A stretch of DNA of 64,000 nucleotides from Pseudomonas berkeleyensis (GTDB lineage: Bacteria; Pseudomonadota; Gammaproteobacteria; Pseudomonadales; Pseudomonadaceae): positions 1,550,001-1,614,000 of the forward strand of contig NZ_CP059139.1 of NCBI RefSeq assembly GCF_014109765.1, written 5' to 3'. The notes beneath the pieces are model-generated. The model saw nothing but the letters and a program-made list of their open reading frames with translations, was not told the origin of the DNA and searched no databases. The translations under genes and the position numbers were made by a program. Each line of letters starts with the position of its first letter. Position 1 is the first letter of the stretch. This document shows positions 54,182 to 64,000 of this stretch, piece after piece.

Positions 54182-54706
54182 ATGACCTTGATCCTCGGAA
54201 TCGACCCAGGCTCGCGTATCACCGGTTACGGTGTGGTGCGCGATACCGGGCGTGGCTGCGAATACGTGGCATCGGGCTGCATTCGCACCGGCAACGGGCC
54301 GTTGGCCGAGCGCCTGCAGATCGTTTTTCGTGGTGTCAGCGAGGTGATTCGTACGCATGGGCCGGTAACCATGGGCATCGAGCAGGTGTTCATGGCACGC
54401 AATGCTGACTCGGCGTTGAAACTTGGTCAGGCTCGCGGCGCGGCAATCGTTGCGGCAGTAGAGGCGGGCCTGGAAGTCAGCGAGTACACCGCCACGCAGG
54501 TCAAGCAGGCAGTGGTCGGCACCGGTGCAGCGGACAAGCAGCAGGTGCAGATGATGGTCATGCACCTGCTCAAGTTGGTGCAGAAACCGCAGATCGATGC
54601 CTCCGACGCCCTGGGTATCGCCTTGTGCCATGCGCACCACCGACAGAGTCTGATCCCCCATGGGTTGGCCGGCGCCAAGCGGCGCGGCGGTCGTCTCCGT
54701 TTATAA
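54182..54706 (+). CDS. ruvC: Holliday junction resolvase RuvC
   Basis: A 174-residue endonuclease that cuts Holliday junctions symmetrically. The acidic residues of the RNase H-like site are visible in [11 protein letters not shown] (Asp near 7), [10 protein letters not shown] (Glu near 66) and [14 protein letters not shown] (two Asp near 138-141). It forms the RuvABC resolvasome with the two genes that follow; ruvA starts 21 bases after its stop. Confidence 0.98.
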   Translation: MTLILGIDPGSRITGYGVVRDTGRGCEYVASGCIRTGNGPLAERLQIVFRGVSEVIRTHGPVTMGIEQVFMARNADSALKLGQARGAAIVAAVEAGLEVSEYTATQVKQAVVGTGAADKQQVQMMVMHLLKLVQKPQIDASDALGIALCHAHHRQSLIPHGLAGAKRRGGRLRL

Positions 54707-54727
54707 AGCAAGTGAAGGAACAAGCCG

Positions 54728-55333
54728 GTGATCGGACGTTTGCGCGGTAATCTGGCGGAGAAGCAGCCTCCGCATTTGCTTCTGGATGTAAATGGCGTCG
54801 GTTATGAGCTGGAAGTGCCGATGACCACCCTTTATCGTCTGCCCTCGGTGGGTGAGCCGGTAACCCTGCATACCCATCTGGTGGTGCGCGAGGACGCGCA
54901 TCTGCTCTATGGCTTCTTCGAAAAGCGCGAGCGTGAGCTGTTCCGCGAACTGATTCGGCTCAACGGGGTGGGGCCGAAACTGGCTCTGGCCTTGATGTCG
55001 GGGTTGGAGGTCGATGAGCTGGTACGTTGCGTGCAGGCTCAAGATACCGCTGCGCTGGTCAAGGTGCCTGGTGTGGGCAAGAAAACCGCCGAGCGTTTGC
55101 TGGTCGAGCTCAAGGACAGGTTCAAGGCCTGGGAGTCGATACCGTCCATTGCACCGTTGGTGGTTGAACCTCAGTCTGCCCTGGCAGTCTCAAGCGCGGA
55201 GAATGATGCCGTGAGCGCGCTGATTTCCCTGGGATACAAGCCCCAGGAGGCCAGCCGGGCCGTGGCTGCAATCAAGGAAGATGGTTTGAGCAGTGAAGAT
55301 TTGATACGTCGCGCGTTGCGCGGCATGGCGTGA
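54728..55333 (+). CDS. ruvA: Holliday junction DNA-binding protein RuvA
   Basis: A 201-residue protein with an N-terminal OB-fold (MIGRLRG..., GYELEVPM), two helix-hairpin-helix motifs ([12 protein letters not shown] and [18 protein letters not shown]) and a C-terminal RuvB-binding helix bundle ([22 protein letters not shown]). Start is GTG at 54728. Tetramers clamp the junction and load RuvB. Confidence 0.98.
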   Translation: MIGRLRGNLAEKQPPHLLLDVNGVGYELEVPMTTLYRLPSVGEPVTLHTHLVVREDAHLLYGFFEKRERELFRELIRLNGVGPKLALALMSGLEVDELVRCVQAQDTAALVKVPGVGKKTAERLLVELKDRFKAWESIPSIAPLVVEPQSALAVSSAENDAVSALISLGYKPQEASRAVAAIKEDGLSSEDLIRRALRGMA

Positions 55334-55355
55334 CAAGGTCGATGGAAGTATTGCG

Positions 55356-56408
55356 ATGATCGAAGCCGATCGCCTGATTACCGCCAGCCCGCGTGAGCGC
55401 GAGGAGCAACAGGACAGGGCCATTCGCCCCCTGAAGCTGGCCGAATACATCGGCCAGCCGAGCGTGCGTGAGCAGATGGAGCTGTTCATCCAGGCTGCTC
55501 GTGGTCGCAAGGAGTCGCTTGACCATACGCTGATCTTCGGCCCGCCCGGTCTCGGCAAGACCACGCTGGCCAATATCATCGCCCAGGAAATGGGCGTTTC
55601 GATCAAGAGCACCTCCGGTCCGGTGCTGGAGCGCCCTGGTGATCTGGCTGCGCTGCTGACCAATCTGGAATCCGGCGACGTGTTGTTCGTCGACGAAATC
55701 CATCGCCTCTCGCCCATCGTCGAAGAGGTGCTGTACCCGGCCATGGAAGACTTCCAGCTCGACATCATGATCGGCGAAGGCCCGGCGGCCCGCTCGATCA
55801 AGCTGGATTTGCCGCCCTTCACCCTGGTTGGCGCCACCACTCGCGCCGGTATGCTGACCAACCCGCTGCGGGATCGTTTCGGCATCGTGCAGCGCCTGGA
55901 GTTCTACGGTATCGACGACCTAGCGACCATCGTCACGCGTTCTGCCGGAATCCTCGGCCTGCCCATTGAGGATCAGGGTGCTTACGAGATCGCCCGTCGC
56001 GCGCGCGGCACGCCGCGTATCGCCAACCGCCTGTTGCGCCGCGTGCGTGATTTCGCTGAGGTTCGTGGGCGTGGGCACATAACCCGCGAAATCGCCGACC
56101 TGGCTCTGAATCTGCTGGATGTCGACGAACGTGGCTTCGATCACTCCGACCGTCGTCTATTGCTGGCCATGATCGAGAAGTTCGACGGTGGGCCGGTCGG
56201 TGTCGACAGCCTGGCGGCAGCCATCAGCGAGGAGCGTCATACCATCGAGGACGTGCTCGAGCCCTACCTGATCCAGCAGGGCTACATGATGCGCACACCT
56301 CGCGGGCGAGTGGTCACGCGTCATGCCTATCTGCACTTTGGCCTGAACACGCCGAAGCGCTTGGGTGAGCAGCCCAATGCCGATCTTTTTTCAGCAGGTG
56401 ATGAATGA
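55356..56408 (+). CDS. ruvB: Holliday junction branch-migration ATPase RuvB
   Basis: A 350-residue AAA+ motor. Walker A is GPPGLGKTT near residue 64, Walker B VDEIHRL near 113, sensor 1 in [10 protein letters not shown] and the arginine finger in LRDRFGI; a winged-helix domain closes the C-terminus (about 255-330). It pumps DNA through the RuvA-bound junction. It is followed by ybgC at a 53-base gap. Confidence 0.98.
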   Translation: MIEADRLITASPREREEQQDRAIRPLKLAEYIGQPSVREQMELFIQAARGRKESLDHTLIFGPPGLGKTTLANIIAQEMGVSIKSTSGPVLERPGDLAALLTNLESGDVLFVDEIHRLSPIVEEVLYPAMEDFQLDIMIGEGPAARSIKLDLPPFTLVGATTRAGMLTNPLRDRFGIVQRLEFYGIDDLATIVTRSAGILGLPIEDQGAYEIARRARGTPRIANRLLRRVRDFAEVRGRGHITREIADLALNLLDVDERGFDHSDRRLLLAMIEKFDGGPVGVDSLAAAISEERHTIEDVLEPYLIQQGYMMRTPRGRVVTRHAYLHFGLNTPKRLGEQPNADLFSAGDE

Positions 56409-56461
56409 CGAAAAAATTGTTACCAGGCCGGATTGGCAAGCGACAGGCCGGGGACTAGAGT

Positions 56462-56914
56462 ATGCGCGCGCAAAACGGAGTCCAGCCGTTCAGCCATCAT
56501 TGCCGGGTCTACTACGAAGACACCGATGCGGGTGGCATCGTCTACTACGTCAATTACCTCAAATTTATGGAGCGGGCTCGCACCGAGCGCCTGCGTGAGC
56601 TGGGTTATGCCCAGTCGACGCTCGCGGGTGAGGGCCTGTTGTTCGTTGTGCATTCGGCCGAGGCGCGCTACCACGCGCCGGCGCGATTGGACGACGAGCT
56701 GGTGATCAGCGCCGATGTGATCGAATTGAACCGTGCCAGCCTGCGTTTTCGTCAACAGGTCAGGCGGGCTGCGGATAATCAACTGCTCTGTGAAGGGCAG
56801 TTCCTGGTGGCCTGTGTCGGCGCCGAAAATTTGAAACCCCGGGCCATGCCGCAAACATTGCGCGCAGCCTTTGCCGAGCCCTTGGGCGCGGGTCTATCTG
56901 AAGCAGGAGAGTAA
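56462..56914 (+). CDS. ybgC: Tol-Pal-associated acyl-CoA thioesterase YbgC
   Basis: A 150-residue hotdog thioesterase: [26 protein letters not shown] holds the catalytic Asp and is the YbgC/FadM signature. It starts the tol-pal cluster and usually cleaves short or medium acyl-CoA. The stop is two bases before tolQ. Confidence 0.95.
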   Translation: MRAQNGVQPFSHHCRVYYEDTDAGGIVYYVNYLKFMERARTERLRELGYAQSTLAGEGLLFVVHSAEARYHAPARLDDELVISADVIELNRASLRFRQQVRRAADNQLLCEGQFLVACVGAENLKPRAMPQTLRAAFAEPLGAGLSEAGE

Positions 56915-56916
56915 GC

Positions 56917-57618
56917 GTGGAAGCCAACGCCAACGCCGTTGACCATATGTCGATGTGGAGTCTGATCAGTAACGCCAGCTTGCTGGTGCAACTGGTGATG
57001 CTGACCCTGGTGGCCGCCTCGGTCATTTCCTGGGTGATGATCTTCCAGCGCAGTAATGCACTGCGTGCAGCAAAGCGTGCCCTGGACAACTTCGAGGATC
57101 GCTTCTGGTCCGGTATCGATCTGTCCAAGCTGTATCGCCAGGCGGGCAGCAACCCGGATCCGGATTCGGGTCTGGAGCAGATCTTCCGTGCCGGTTTCAA
57201 GGAGTTCTCCCGTCTGCGTCAGCAGCAGGGCGTCGATCCTGACGCAGTGATGGATGGCGTGTCGCGCGCCATGCGTGTAGCCATCTCCCGCGAGGAGGAA
57301 AAACTGGAAACCGCATTGCCGTTCCTGGCGACCGTCGGCTCCACCAGCCCCTATATCGGTCTCTTCGGTACCGTCTGGGGCATCATGAACTCCTTCCGTG
57401 GTCTGGCTCAGGTACAGCAGGCAACCCTGGCCACCGTAGCGCCGGGTATCGCCGAGGCGCTGATCGCCACGGCCATCGGTCTGTTCGCCGCCATTCCGGC
57501 GGTCATCGCCTACAACCGTTTCTCTGCCCGTGGCGAGATGCTGATCGGTCGTTACTACACCTTTGCCGACGAGTTCCAGGCCATCCTGCACCGCAAAGTG
57601 CATACCTCGGAAGAATAA
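56917..57618 (+). CDS. tolQ: Tol-Pal proton channel subunit TolQ
   Basis: A 233-residue inner-membrane protein with three helices, MotA/TolQ/ExbB family. The last two helices hold FLATVGSTSPYIGLFGTVWG and TAIGLFAAIPAVIAYN, part of the proton path with TolR. Start is GTG at 56917. With TolR and TolA it uses proton motive force to pull the outer membrane inward at division. Confidence 0.97.
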   Translation: MEANANAVDHMSMWSLISNASLLVQLVMLTLVAASVISWVMIFQRSNALRAAKRALDNFEDRFWSGIDLSKLYRQAGSNPDPDSGLEQIFRAGFKEFSRLRQQQGVDPDAVMDGVSRAMRVAISREEEKLETALPFLATVGSTSPYIGLFGTVWGIMNSFRGLAQVQQATLATVAPGIAEALIATAIGLFAAIPAVIAYNRFSARGEMLIGRYYTFADEFQAILHRKVHTSEE

Positions 57619-57645
57619 GACGCGCGAAGAGGATAGGTTCTAGCC

Positions 57646-58098
57646 ATGGCGAGAATTCGCAAAAGACGTAAGCCGGTAGCCGAGATGAACGTGGTGCCTT
57701 ACATCGACGTGATGTTGGTACTGCTGGTCATCTTCATGGTCACCGCACCGATGCTCAACCAGGGGGTCAAGGTCGACCTGCCCAAGGTCAGCAGCGAAGC
57801 GCTGCCGCAGGACAATGACGCCCAGGTACTGACCATTTCCATCAAGGCCGACAAGACCTACTACTGGAACATGGGCAGCGAGGTCGACGTCGACACCGAG
57901 CAGGAGCGTGCCTCCACGCTGCCGCAGATGACTCAGGCGGTAACGGCGATCATTGCCGAGAACCGCCGTCAGGGTAAGCAGGTGCAGGTGTTCGTGCGTG
58001 GCGACAAGTCGGTCGACTACGGCACCGTGATGGCGGCCATGGGTGGTCTGCAACAGGCCGACGTGGGTAACGTCGGATTGATTACCGAGGCTCCCTGA
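57646..58098 (+). CDS. tolR: Tol-Pal subunit TolR
   Basis: A 150-residue protein with one N-terminal membrane helix (PYIDVMLVLLVIFMVTAP) that contains the essential Asp in YIDVML, followed by a periplasmic domain. ExbD/TolR family. Its stop overlaps the tolA start by one base. Confidence 0.97.
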   Translation: MARIRKRRKPVAEMNVVPYIDVMLVLLVIFMVTAPMLNQGVKVDLPKVSSEALPQDNDAQVLTISIKADKTYYWNMGSEVDVDTEQERASTLPQMTQAVTAIIAENRRQGKQVQVFVRGDKSVDYGTVMAAMGGLQQADVGNVGLITEAP

Positions 58099-59075
58099 TG
58101 CAGCAGACCGAGCGTTCGCAATCGGAAAGCTACTTCTGGCCCATCGTTTGGGCCGTGGGCCTGCACGTTCTGATGTTCGCCATGTTGTTCGTCAGTTTCG
58201 CCTTCACGCCCGAACTGCCTCCGGCGCGCCCGGTGGTACAGGCTACGCTGTACCAACTGCAATCGCAGAGCCAGGCCACCACCCAGACCACGCAGAAGGT
58301 GGCGGGTGAGGCGCAGAAAACCTCGGCGCCGCAGTTCGAAACCGAGCGACTGGAACAGAAAAAGGCCGAAGAACAGAAGCTGGCCCAGGCCGAAGAGCAG
58401 AAGGTAGCAGCAGCCAAGGCTGCGGAACAAAAGCGTGCCGAGGAGGCTCGAAAGGCCGAGGCAGCCAAGGCTGAAGCCGCGAAGAAAGCCGAGGCAGAGA
58501 AAGCTGCCGAGCAGAAGCGTCAGGCCGATATCGCCAAGAAGCGCGCCGAGGAAGAGGCGAAGAAGAAAGCCGCTGAAGAGGCCAAGAAAAAGGCCGCTGC
58601 AGAAGAGGCGAAGAAGAAAGCGGCAGCCGCCGAGGCAGCGAAGAAGAAAGCTGCCGAAGACGCCAAGCGCAAGGCTGAAGATGCACGGCGCAAGGCAGCC
58701 GAGGATCAGAAGGCGGCAGCGCTGGCTGAGCTGCTGTCGGACAACGTGCAGAACCAGCAGGCGCTGGCCGAGACGCATGGCGATCAGGTGGCGGGTAACC
58801 TCGACGATCTGATCATCAAGCTGATCACCGAGAACTGGCAGCGGCCGATGTCGGCGCGTCGGGGCATGAGCGTCGAGTTGCTGATTCAGATGTTGCCCGA
58901 CGGCACCGTGACCAACGCCAGCGTATCGCGCTCCAGTGGCGATGCGCCGTTCGACAATTCCGCCGTCGCCGCAGTACGTAACGTCGGGCGTATTCCCGAG
59001 ATGCAACAATTGGATCGCGCTACCTTCGACCGTATGTACAGGCAGCGTCGCGTCATTTTCAAACCGGAGGATTGA
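58098..59075 (+). CDS. tolA: Tol-Pal periplasm-spanning protein TolA
   Basis: A 325-residue protein: N-terminal anchor helix (about 16-38), a very long helix of Ala, Lys, Glu and Gln (about 60-215) made of [17 protein letters not shown] units, and the C-terminal domain III (about 225-325; [20 protein letters not shown]). TolA links TolQR to Pal at the outer membrane. The low-complexity middle also makes long spurious frames on the other strand. Confidence 0.97.
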   Translation: MQQTERSQSESYFWPIVWAVGLHVLMFAMLFVSFAFTPELPPARPVVQATLYQLQSQSQATTQTTQKVAGEAQKTSAPQFETERLEQKKAEEQKLAQAEEQKVAAAKAAEQKRAEEARKAEAAKAEAAKKAEAEKAAEQKRQADIAKKRAEEEAKKKAAEEAKKKAAAEEAKKKAAAAEAAKKKAAEDAKRKAEDARRKAAEDQKAAALAELLSDNVQNQQALAETHGDQVAGNLDDLIIKLITENWQRPMSARRGMSVELLIQMLPDGTVTNASVSRSSGDAPFDNSAVAAVRNVGRIPEMQQLDRATFDRMYRQRRVIFKPED

Positions 59076-59080
59076 GCTCT

Positions 59081-60379
59081 GTGAATACCCTGATTCGTAC
59101 CGCCCTGCTGGGGTTGGTGATGCTGGTCGGTAGCGTCCAGGCGGCCGACCCGCTGGTGATTTCCCAAGGTGCTGACCGCGCTACCCCGATCGCCGTCGTG
59201 CCGTTCGGCTGGCAGGGCGGCTCGGTGCTGCCCGAGGACATGGCCGAAATCATCGGCAATGACCTGCGCAACTCCGGTTACTTCGAGCCCATTCCACGGC
59301 AGAACATGATCAGCTTGCCGAGCCAGGCCAGCGAAGTGATCTACCGCGACTGGAAAGCGCTCGGCGCTCAGTACGTGCTGGTGGGCAACATGGTGCCCAA
59401 CGGTGGTCGTCTGCAAGTGCAATACGCGCTGTTCAACGTCAACACCGAGCAGCAGGTCATGACCGGCAACGTCGGTGGTGGCACTGATCAACTGCGTGAC
59501 ATGGCTCACCACATCGCCGACCAGTCGTTCGAGAAGCTGACTGGCGTGAAGGGGGCATTCTCAACGCGCCTGCTTTACGTCACGGCCGAGCGTATGGGCG
59601 TCAACAACACCCGTTACACCTTGCAGCGCTCCGATTACGATGGTGCCCGTGCGGTGACCCTGCTGCAGTCGCGTGAACCGATTCTGTCGCCGTCCTTCGC
59701 CCCTGATGGCCGTCGCATCGCCTACGTCTCCTTCGAGCAGCGTCGTCCGCGTATCTTCGTGCAGCACATCGATACTGGCCGTCGCGAGCAGATCACCAAC
59801 TTCGAAGGCCTCAACGGCGCTCCGGCCTGGTCGCCGGATGGCAGCCGCCTGGCATTCGTACTGTCCAAAGACGGAAACCCGGAAATCTATGTGATGGACA
59901 TGGGTAGCCGACAGACTCGTCGCATCACCAACCATTACGCCATTGATACCGAACCCTTCTGGGGCAAGGATGGTCAGACGCTGTACTTCACCTCGGATCG
60001 TGCGGGCAAGCCGCAGATCTACAAGACCAACATCAATAGCGGGGCAGTGGAGCGAGTGACCTTCGTCGGTAACTACAACGCCAACCCGAAACTGTCGGCT
60101 GACGAGAAGACGCTGGTGATGATTCATCGCCAGGACGGTTTCACCGTGTTCAAGGTGGCTGCCCAGGATCTGGAAACCAACCGTCTGCGCATACTTTCAG
60201 ACACAAGTTTGGATGAGTCGCCCACTGTTGCGCCCAATGGCACCATGCTAATCTACGCCACCCGCCATCAGGGTCGGGGAGTCTTGATGTTGGCGTCCAC
60301 CAATGGTCGCGTAAGGCTCCCTCTTCCTACCGCTCAAGGCGAAGTTCGAGAGCCTTCTTGGTCCCCTTACCTGAACTGA
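59081..60379 (+). CDS. tolB: Tol-Pal translocation protein TolB
   Basis: A 432-residue periplasmic protein with a signal peptide ([22 protein letters not shown]) and a six-bladed beta-propeller ([44 protein letters not shown] repeats). It binds Pal and TolA. I chose the GTG at 59081, ten bases after GGAGG, instead of an in-frame TTG at 59072 that lies too close to it. Confidence 0.96.
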   Translation: MNTLIRTALLGLVMLVGSVQAADPLVISQGADRATPIAVVPFGWQGGSVLPEDMAEIIGNDLRNSGYFEPIPRQNMISLPSQASEVIYRDWKALGAQYVLVGNMVPNGGRLQVQYALFNVNTEQQVMTGNVGGGTDQLRDMAHHIADQSFEKLTGVKGAFSTRLLYVTAERMGVNNTRYTLQRSDYDGARAVTLLQSREPILSPSFAPDGRRIAYVSFEQRRPRIFVQHIDTGRREQITNFEGLNGAPAWSPDGSRLAFVLSKDGNPEIYVMDMGSRQTRRITNHYAIDTEPFWGKDGQTLYFTSDRAGKPQIYKTNINSGAVERVTFVGNYNANPKLSADEKTLVMIHRQDGFTVFKVAAQDLETNRLRILSDTSLDESPTVAPNGTMLIYATRHQGRGVLMLASTNGRVRLPLPTAQGEVREPSWSPYLN

Positions 60380-60434
60380 TGCGGCGCTACACCATTTTTG
60401 CTTAACACAACTGGGGTTCATTAGGAGTTACATG

Positions 60435-60932
60435 ATGGAAATGCTGAAATTCGGTAAGTTCGCTGCACTGTCCCTGGCTCTCGCCGTTGCCGTAGGTTGC
60501 TCCTCCAAAGGCGGCGACGCTGCTGGCGAAGGCGCTGTCGACCCGAACGCTGGCTACGGTGCCAACACTGGCGCTGTTGACGGCAGCCTGAGCGAAGAAG
60601 CTGCTCTGCGCGCTATCACCACCTTCTACTTCGAGTACGACAGCTCCGACCTGAAAGCCGAAGCCATGCGCGCTCTGGACGTACACGCCAAGGATCTGAA
60701 AGGCAACGGCGCTCGCGTCGTCCTGGAAGGCCACGCTGACGAGCGCGGTACCCGTGAGTACAACATGGCTCTGGGCGAGCGTCGTGCCAAGGCCGTTCAA
60801 CGCTACCTGGTTCTGCAGGGCGTTTCCCCGGCTCAGCTGGAACTGGTTTCCTACGGCGAAGAGCGTCCGGTTGCCACTGGCCACGACGAGCAGTCCTGGG
60901 CCCAGAACCGTCGCGTAGAGCTGCGTAAGTAA
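60435..60932 (+). CDS. oprL: Peptidoglycan-associated lipoprotein (OprL/Pal)
   Basis: A 165-residue outer-membrane lipoprotein (lipobox AVAVGC) with an OmpA-like peptidoglycan-binding domain (about 60-165): [18 protein letters not shown] and [14 protein letters not shown]. It anchors the outer membrane to the wall and partners with TolB and TolA. The second of two adjacent ATGs is better spaced from AGGAG (seven bases). Confidence 0.97.
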   Translation: MEMLKFGKFAALSLALAVAVGCSSKGGDAAGEGAVDPNAGYGANTGAVDGSLSEEAALRAITTFYFEYDSSDLKAEAMRALDVHAKDLKGNGARVVLEGHADERGTREYNMALGERRAKAVQRYLVLQGVSPAQLELVSYGEERPVATGHDEQSWAQNRRVELRK

Positions 60933-60938
60933 GCTGCC

Positions 60939-61751
60939 ATGCGTGATTGCCGCCGTATCCTGACCCTTCTGACGCTCGCCTTGCCGCTCGCGGCAATGGC
61001 GGAGGTTCCCGTACTGGAAAGCAGCTCCATGCAACAGGGCAGCAGCTATCCACCGGCAGGTTATGGTACGGCCGGCTCCTACGCCGGAGCGGGTGCGCAA
61101 GCGCCCGCTTCTGCGCAGGGTATGTTGTTCAACCAGCTCGAGCAGATGCAGCAGGAAATTGCGCAACTGCGTGGCATGGTTGAAGAGCAGCAAAATGAAA
61201 TCCAGCGCCTCAAGCAGGAAGGCCTGGAGCGTTACCAGGATCTGGATCAACGTATTTCTTCCGGTGCCGCCGTCGGTGGAGCTCCCGCACAGAATTCAGC
61301 CGATGGCGCGATAAACGCCAGTGGCACTCCGACGCCGCCTGCCGCGCAGCAGCAGGCCAGCGCCGAGCCGGGTGATCCGGCCAAGGAAAAACTCTATTAC
61401 GACGCCGCCTTTGACCTGATCAAGGCCAAGGATTTCGATAAGGCGTCGCAGGCATTCACCGCCTTTCTCAACCGCTATCCCAATAGTCAGTACGCCGGCA
61501 ACGCGCAGTATTGGTTGGGCGAAGTGAACCTGGCCAAAGGTGATCTGCAAGCGGCTGGTCAAGCGTTTGCCAAGGTCAGCCAAGGTTATCCGAGCCACGC
61601 CAAGGTGCCGGATTCGCTGTTCAAGCTGGCTGATGTAGAGCGTCGTCTGGGTCACAACGACAAGGCGCGCGGTATTCTTCAGCAGGTTATCGCGCAGTAT
61701 CCGGGTAGCTCGGCCGCCCAGTTGGCGCAGCGTGATCTACAGCGCCTGTAA
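60939..61751 (+). CDS. cpoB: Cell division coordinator CpoB (YbgF)
   Basis: A 270-residue periplasmic protein with a signal peptide (cut near AMA-EV), an N-terminal trimerising coiled coil (about 60-100: LEQMQQEIAQLRGMVEEQQ) and a C-terminal TPR domain (about 148-270). It couples Tol-Pal to PBP1B during constriction. Last gene of the tol-pal cluster, six bases after pal, followed by a terminator. Confidence 0.95.
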   Translation: MRDCRRILTLLTLALPLAAMAEVPVLESSSMQQGSSYPPAGYGTAGSYAGAGAQAPASAQGMLFNQLEQMQQEIAQLRGMVEEQQNEIQRLKQEGLERYQDLDQRISSGAAVGGAPAQNSADGAINASGTPTPPAAQQQASAEPGDPAKEKLYYDAAFDLIKAKDFDKASQAFTAFLNRYPNSQYAGNAQYWLGEVNLAKGDLQAAGQAFAKVSQGYPSHAKVPDSLFKLADVERRLGHNDKARGILQQVIAQYPGSSAAQLAQRDLQRL

Positions 61752-61770
61752 GCCCTGACTCGAAGAACGA

Positions 61771-61795
61771 ACCCGCGCTTGTCGCGGGTTTTTCT
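61771..61795 (+). terminator. Terminator of the tol-pal cluster
   Basis: ACCCGCG-CTTGT-CGCGGGT then TTTTCTT. Confidence 0.88.
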
Positions 61796-61968
61796 TATCC
61801 GCCATTCGGTTACTTCAATTAGAATGTCTGTTCGCGTGGCGGGCGCGGTTTCAGCTCGGCTGATGTCCTTGCCTACACGTCTTGTCGAATGCGGGCTCAG
61901 GCCTGTGTTCCTGTCTTTTAACGCAACGGAGGCGGATGGCCTGTTTCGTCATCACGCCCGTGGCTACC

Positions 61969-62616
61969 ATGCAAGAAACCCTGCGCATCACCGAGATTTT
62001 CTACTCGTTGCAGGGGGAAACGCGTACCGCCGGCTTGCCGACGGTATTCGTACGCCTTACCGGCTGCCCCCTGCGCTGTCAGTACTGTGACACTGCCTAT
62101 GCCTTCAGCGGTGGTGAAATCGTCACCCTGGACAGCATCGTCGACCAGGTGGCCGCCTACAGGCCACGCTACGTCTGCGTTACCGGCGGTGAACCGCTGG
62201 CTCAACCCAACTGCATTCCCCTGCTTGCGCGTCTGTGCGATGCCGGCTTCGAGGTGTCGCTGGAAACCAGTGGCGCGCTTGATGTGTCGGCGGTCGATTC
62301 GCGGGTCAGCAAGGTGCTCGATCTGAAGACACCTGGTTCGGCCGAAGTGCAGCGTAACCGCTACGAGAATATTCAGTGGCTGACTCGTAATGACCAGGTC
62401 AAGTTCGTCATCTGCTCGCGTGAGGATTATGACTGGGCAATATCCAAGCTGATCGAGCATGACTTGGCCGCGCGTGCCGGCGAGGTGCTGTTCTCGCCCA
62501 GCCACCAGCAGGTCGATGCCCGTGCACTGGCCGACTGGATCATCGCGGACAACCTGCCAGTACGCCTGCAACTGCAGCTACACAAGATTCTCTGGAACGA
62601 CGAGCCGGGACATTGA
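61969..62616 (+). CDS. queE: 7-carboxy-7-deazaguanine synthase QueE
   Basis: A 215-residue radical-SAM enzyme that makes 7-carboxy-7-deazaguanine, the second-to-third step to queuosine. The cluster-binding triad is in [13 protein letters not shown] (Cx3Cx2C) and the SAM site in CVTGGEPL. The start at 61969 gives the usual [20 protein letters not shown] 61936, three bases after GGAGG, is an alternative. queC follows at once. Confidence 0.94.
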   Translation: MQETLRITEIFYSLQGETRTAGLPTVFVRLTGCPLRCQYCDTAYAFSGGEIVTLDSIVDQVAAYRPRYVCVTGGEPLAQPNCIPLLARLCDAGFEVSLETSGALDVSAVDSRVSKVLDLKTPGSAEVQRNRYENIQWLTRNDQVKFVICSREDYDWAISKLIEHDLAARAGEVLFSPSHQQVDARALADWIIADNLPVRLQLQLHKILWNDEPGH

Positions 62617-62618
62617 GC

Positions 62619-63293
62619 ATGAGCGAGAAAAAAGCGGTAATCCTCCTTTCCGGCGGTCTGGATTCGGCCACCGTGGTAGCGATGGCCAAGGCTGAAGGCT
62701 ACAGCTGCTACAGCATGAGTTTCGATTACGGGCAGCGCCATCGCGCCGAGTTGCAGGCGGCCGAGCGCGTGGCGAAGCAACTGGGTGTGGTCGAGCACAA
62801 GGTGATCGGCCTGAATCTCAATGGTATTGGCGGCTCGGCACTGACCGACAGCAGTATCGCAGTACCTGAATCACCCACCGAGGGCATTCCTTCGACTTAC
62901 GTGCCAGCACGCAACACGGTGTTTCTGGCGCTCGCGCTGGGCTGGGCCGAGGTGCTGGAGGCACGAGAGATCTTCATCGGCGTCAATGCCGTGGATTACT
63001 CGGGTTATCCCGATTGCCGTCCGGAGTTCGTCGACGCCTTCGAGCGTATGGCCAATCTGGCGACCAGGGCTGGCGTGGAGGGGCAGGGCTTTACCATTCG
63101 CGCGCCGCTGCAGCAGATGAGCAAGGGCGAGATCATCGAAACAGGGATGCGCCTGGGCGTGGATTATGCGCTGACTGTCTCCTGCTACCAGGCTGACGAC
63201 GACGGCCGAGCCTGCGGCAAGTGCGACAGTTGCCGCCTGCGTGCGGCTGGTTTCATCGCCGCTGGTGTGCCTGATGCCACCCGCTACTTCTGA
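62619..63293 (+). CDS. queC: 7-cyano-7-deazaguanine synthase QueC
   Basis: A 224-residue ATP-dependent amidase/nitrile synthase that turns 7-carboxy-7-deazaguanine into preQ0. The PP-loop is [10 protein letters not shown] at residues 8-17; the zinc-binding Cys residues are in [18 protein letters not shown] near 190. ATG 62619 has GGGA upstream; an in-frame TTG at 62613 is less likely. Queuosine is formed in tRNA by later enzymes elsewhere. Confidence 0.95.
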   Translation: MSEKKAVILLSGGLDSATVVAMAKAEGYSCYSMSFDYGQRHRAELQAAERVAKQLGVVEHKVIGLNLNGIGGSALTDSSIAVPESPTEGIPSTYVPARNTVFLALALGWAEVLEAREIFIGVNAVDYSGYPDCRPEFVDAFERMANLATRAGVEGQGFTIRAPLQQMSKGEIIETGMRLGVDYALTVSCYQADDDGRACGKCDSCRLRAAGFIAAGVPDATRYF

Positions 63294-63311
63294 AAAAAAT
63301 TTTGCGAAGTG

Positions 63312-63339
63312 TTGATTTCCTGAATTAAATCAGTATCAT
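63312..63339 (+). promoter_or_regulatory. Promoter of tRNA-Lys
   Basis: TTGATT (63312), 16 bases, TATCAT (63334), followed by a GC-rich GCGCCTCGCG before the tRNA, the discriminator type seen in stringently controlled genes. Confidence 0.65.
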
Positions 63340-63351
63340 GCGCCTCGCGTT

Positions 63352-63427
63352 GGGTCGTTAGCTCAGTTGGTAGAGCAGTTGGCTTTTAACCAATTGGTCG
63401 TAGGTTCGAATCCTACACGACCCACCA
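63352..63427 (+). tRNA. tRNA-Lys (anticodon UUU)
   Basis: A 76-base tRNA with the 7-base acceptor pair GGGTCGT/ACGACCC, D-arm GCTC...GAGC, anticodon arm GTTGG-CTTTTAA-CCAAT (anticodon TTT at 34-36), T-arm GTAGG-TTCGAAT-CCTAC and encoded CCA. All arms pair well. In P. aeruginosa the tRNA-Lys next to queC is an integration site for ICE/PAPI-type islands; here nadA follows at once. Confidence 0.98.
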
Positions 63428-63435
63428 ACCTTCCA

Positions 63436-63462
63436 AAGCCCACCTTCATGGTGGGTTTTTTC
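63436..63462 (+). terminator. Terminator of tRNA-Lys
   Basis: CCCACC-TTCAT-GGTGGG then TTTTTTCG. Confidence 0.88.
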
Positions 63463-63588
63463 GTTTCTGCGTTTCGCGAAATGATGCGGGTCTGGATAAT
63501 GGCCGGAGCCGGCATCTCGTCATCTAACTGTGCCGTGGGGATGGGCGGTATACTTCACGCGCTGAAAAAATAATCAGAGCCTGATGAT

Positions 63589-64000
63589 ATGACGCAAATT
63601 TCCGAACGACTCCTCGTTCAAGCCCACCTCGATGCCAAGCAGCCCAAGCCGCTGACGATCGAGGAGGAAGCCTTCTACCGTCGCGAAATTGCCGCCGAAC
63701 TGAAGAAGCAGAACGCCGTTTTGGTGGCGCACTATTATTGTGATCCGGTAATCCAGGCGCTCGCCGAGGAAACCGGTGGCTGCGTCTCCGACTCTCTGGA
63801 AATGGCCCGCTTCGGTAACCAGCACCCGGCACAGACCGTGGTGGTGGCCGGGGTCAAATTCATGGGCGAGACGGCGAAGATTCTCAACCCGGAAAAGCGT
63901 GTGCTGATGCCGACGCTGGAGGCGACCTGCTCGCTGGATCTGGGCTGTCCGGTCGATGAATTCTCGGCTTTCTGCGATCAGCACCCGGAGCGTACCGTGG
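63589..64000 (+). CDS. nadA: Quinolinate synthase NadA, N-terminal part (cut by window edge)
   Basis: The first 137 codons are visible. NadA condenses iminoaspartate with dihydroxyacetone phosphate to quinolinate for NAD synthesis, using a 4Fe-4S cluster. [18 protein letters not shown] and the segment [20 protein letters not shown] are family signatures; the Cys in [10 protein letters not shown] region is near the end of the visible part. The gene follows tRNA-Lys by 161 bases with no insertion between. Confidence 0.95.
   Translation, partial: MTQISERLLVQAHLDAKQPKPLTIEEEAFYRREIAAELKKQNAVLVAHYYCDPVIQALAEETGGCVSDSLEMARFGNQHPAQTVVVAGVKFMGETAKILNPEKRVLMPTLEATCSLDLGCPVDEFSAFCDQHPERTV

Noticed and set aside
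58340..58720. Tandem-repeat-like sequence
   Set aside because: It is the Ala/Lys/Glu helix of tolA domain II, not a satellite or CRISPR.
61936..61968. Upstream start for queE
   Set aside because: GGAGG is only three bases from that ATG and the extra residues do not match the family, though it cannot be fully excluded.

Overview
The window is a stretch of gamma-proteobacterial chromosome, almost certainly Pseudomonas and most like the P. mendocina / P. oleovorans group (inference from protein similarity, GC-rich codon use, gene order and several short palindromic repeat families). It holds about 60 genes, nearly all recognisable, plus one tRNA. I see no prophage, transposase, CRISPR array, toxin-antitoxin pair or restriction system. 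It is mostly core genome, and I did not find a clear undescribed multi-gene system.

Layout. 1-4660: aldarate catabolism (3' end of glucarate dehydratase, a glucarate-type MFS transporter, galactarate dehydratase, a 2-hydroxyacid dehydrogenase). 4909-6596: a two-gene ABC-2 exporter. 6865-11498: a chagasin-type protease inhibitor, a second-type Lon protease (AsrA-like) with a sigma-32-like promoter, a membrane-anchored protein and a PruR-like AraC regulator. 11754-24910: a GmhA sedoheptulose-7-phosphate isomerase, M18 aminopeptidase, an AraC regulator divergent from a flavin split-barrel protein, rluA, minCDE (interrupted by a MITE-like element between minC and minD), an LpxL/HtrB acyltransferase, patatin, pirin, an MlaA-like protein with an alpha/beta hydrolase, and a DUF2061 protein. 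25103-28493: small metabolic or unknown genes and a CynX/NimT-type MFS carrier.

28687-31674 is a possible phosphate-scavenging neighbourhood: an OprP/OprO-type porin, an exported ParB-like protein and an exported family I inorganic pyrophosphatase. 31799-41266 holds an acyltransferase-like protein, putP, a lipoprotein hydrolase, a very large class A PBP-like protein and a methyltransferase-VOC-aldo/keto reductase operon. 41340-50000 carries a lipoprotein with proS, a thioesterase, an OprD porin, HIT and SlyX proteins, a membrane-anchored cold-shock-domain protein, a diguanylate cyclase and Dps. 50033-63293 runs from an HPt/HD-GYP-like protein through aspS, pmpR/yebC, ruvCAB, ybgC-tolQRAB-pal-cpoB and queE-queC, a gene order I know from P. 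aeruginosa. The window ends with tRNA-Lys(UUU) and the start of nadA.

How the genes work together: ruvCAB resolves Holliday junctions; tolQRAB-pal-cpoB spans the envelope and serves outer-membrane constriction at division, which minCDE positions; htrB and gmhA contribute to lipopolysaccharide; queE and queC make preQ0 for tRNA queuosine. Statements about P. aeruginosa gene order are from memory and were not checked by search.
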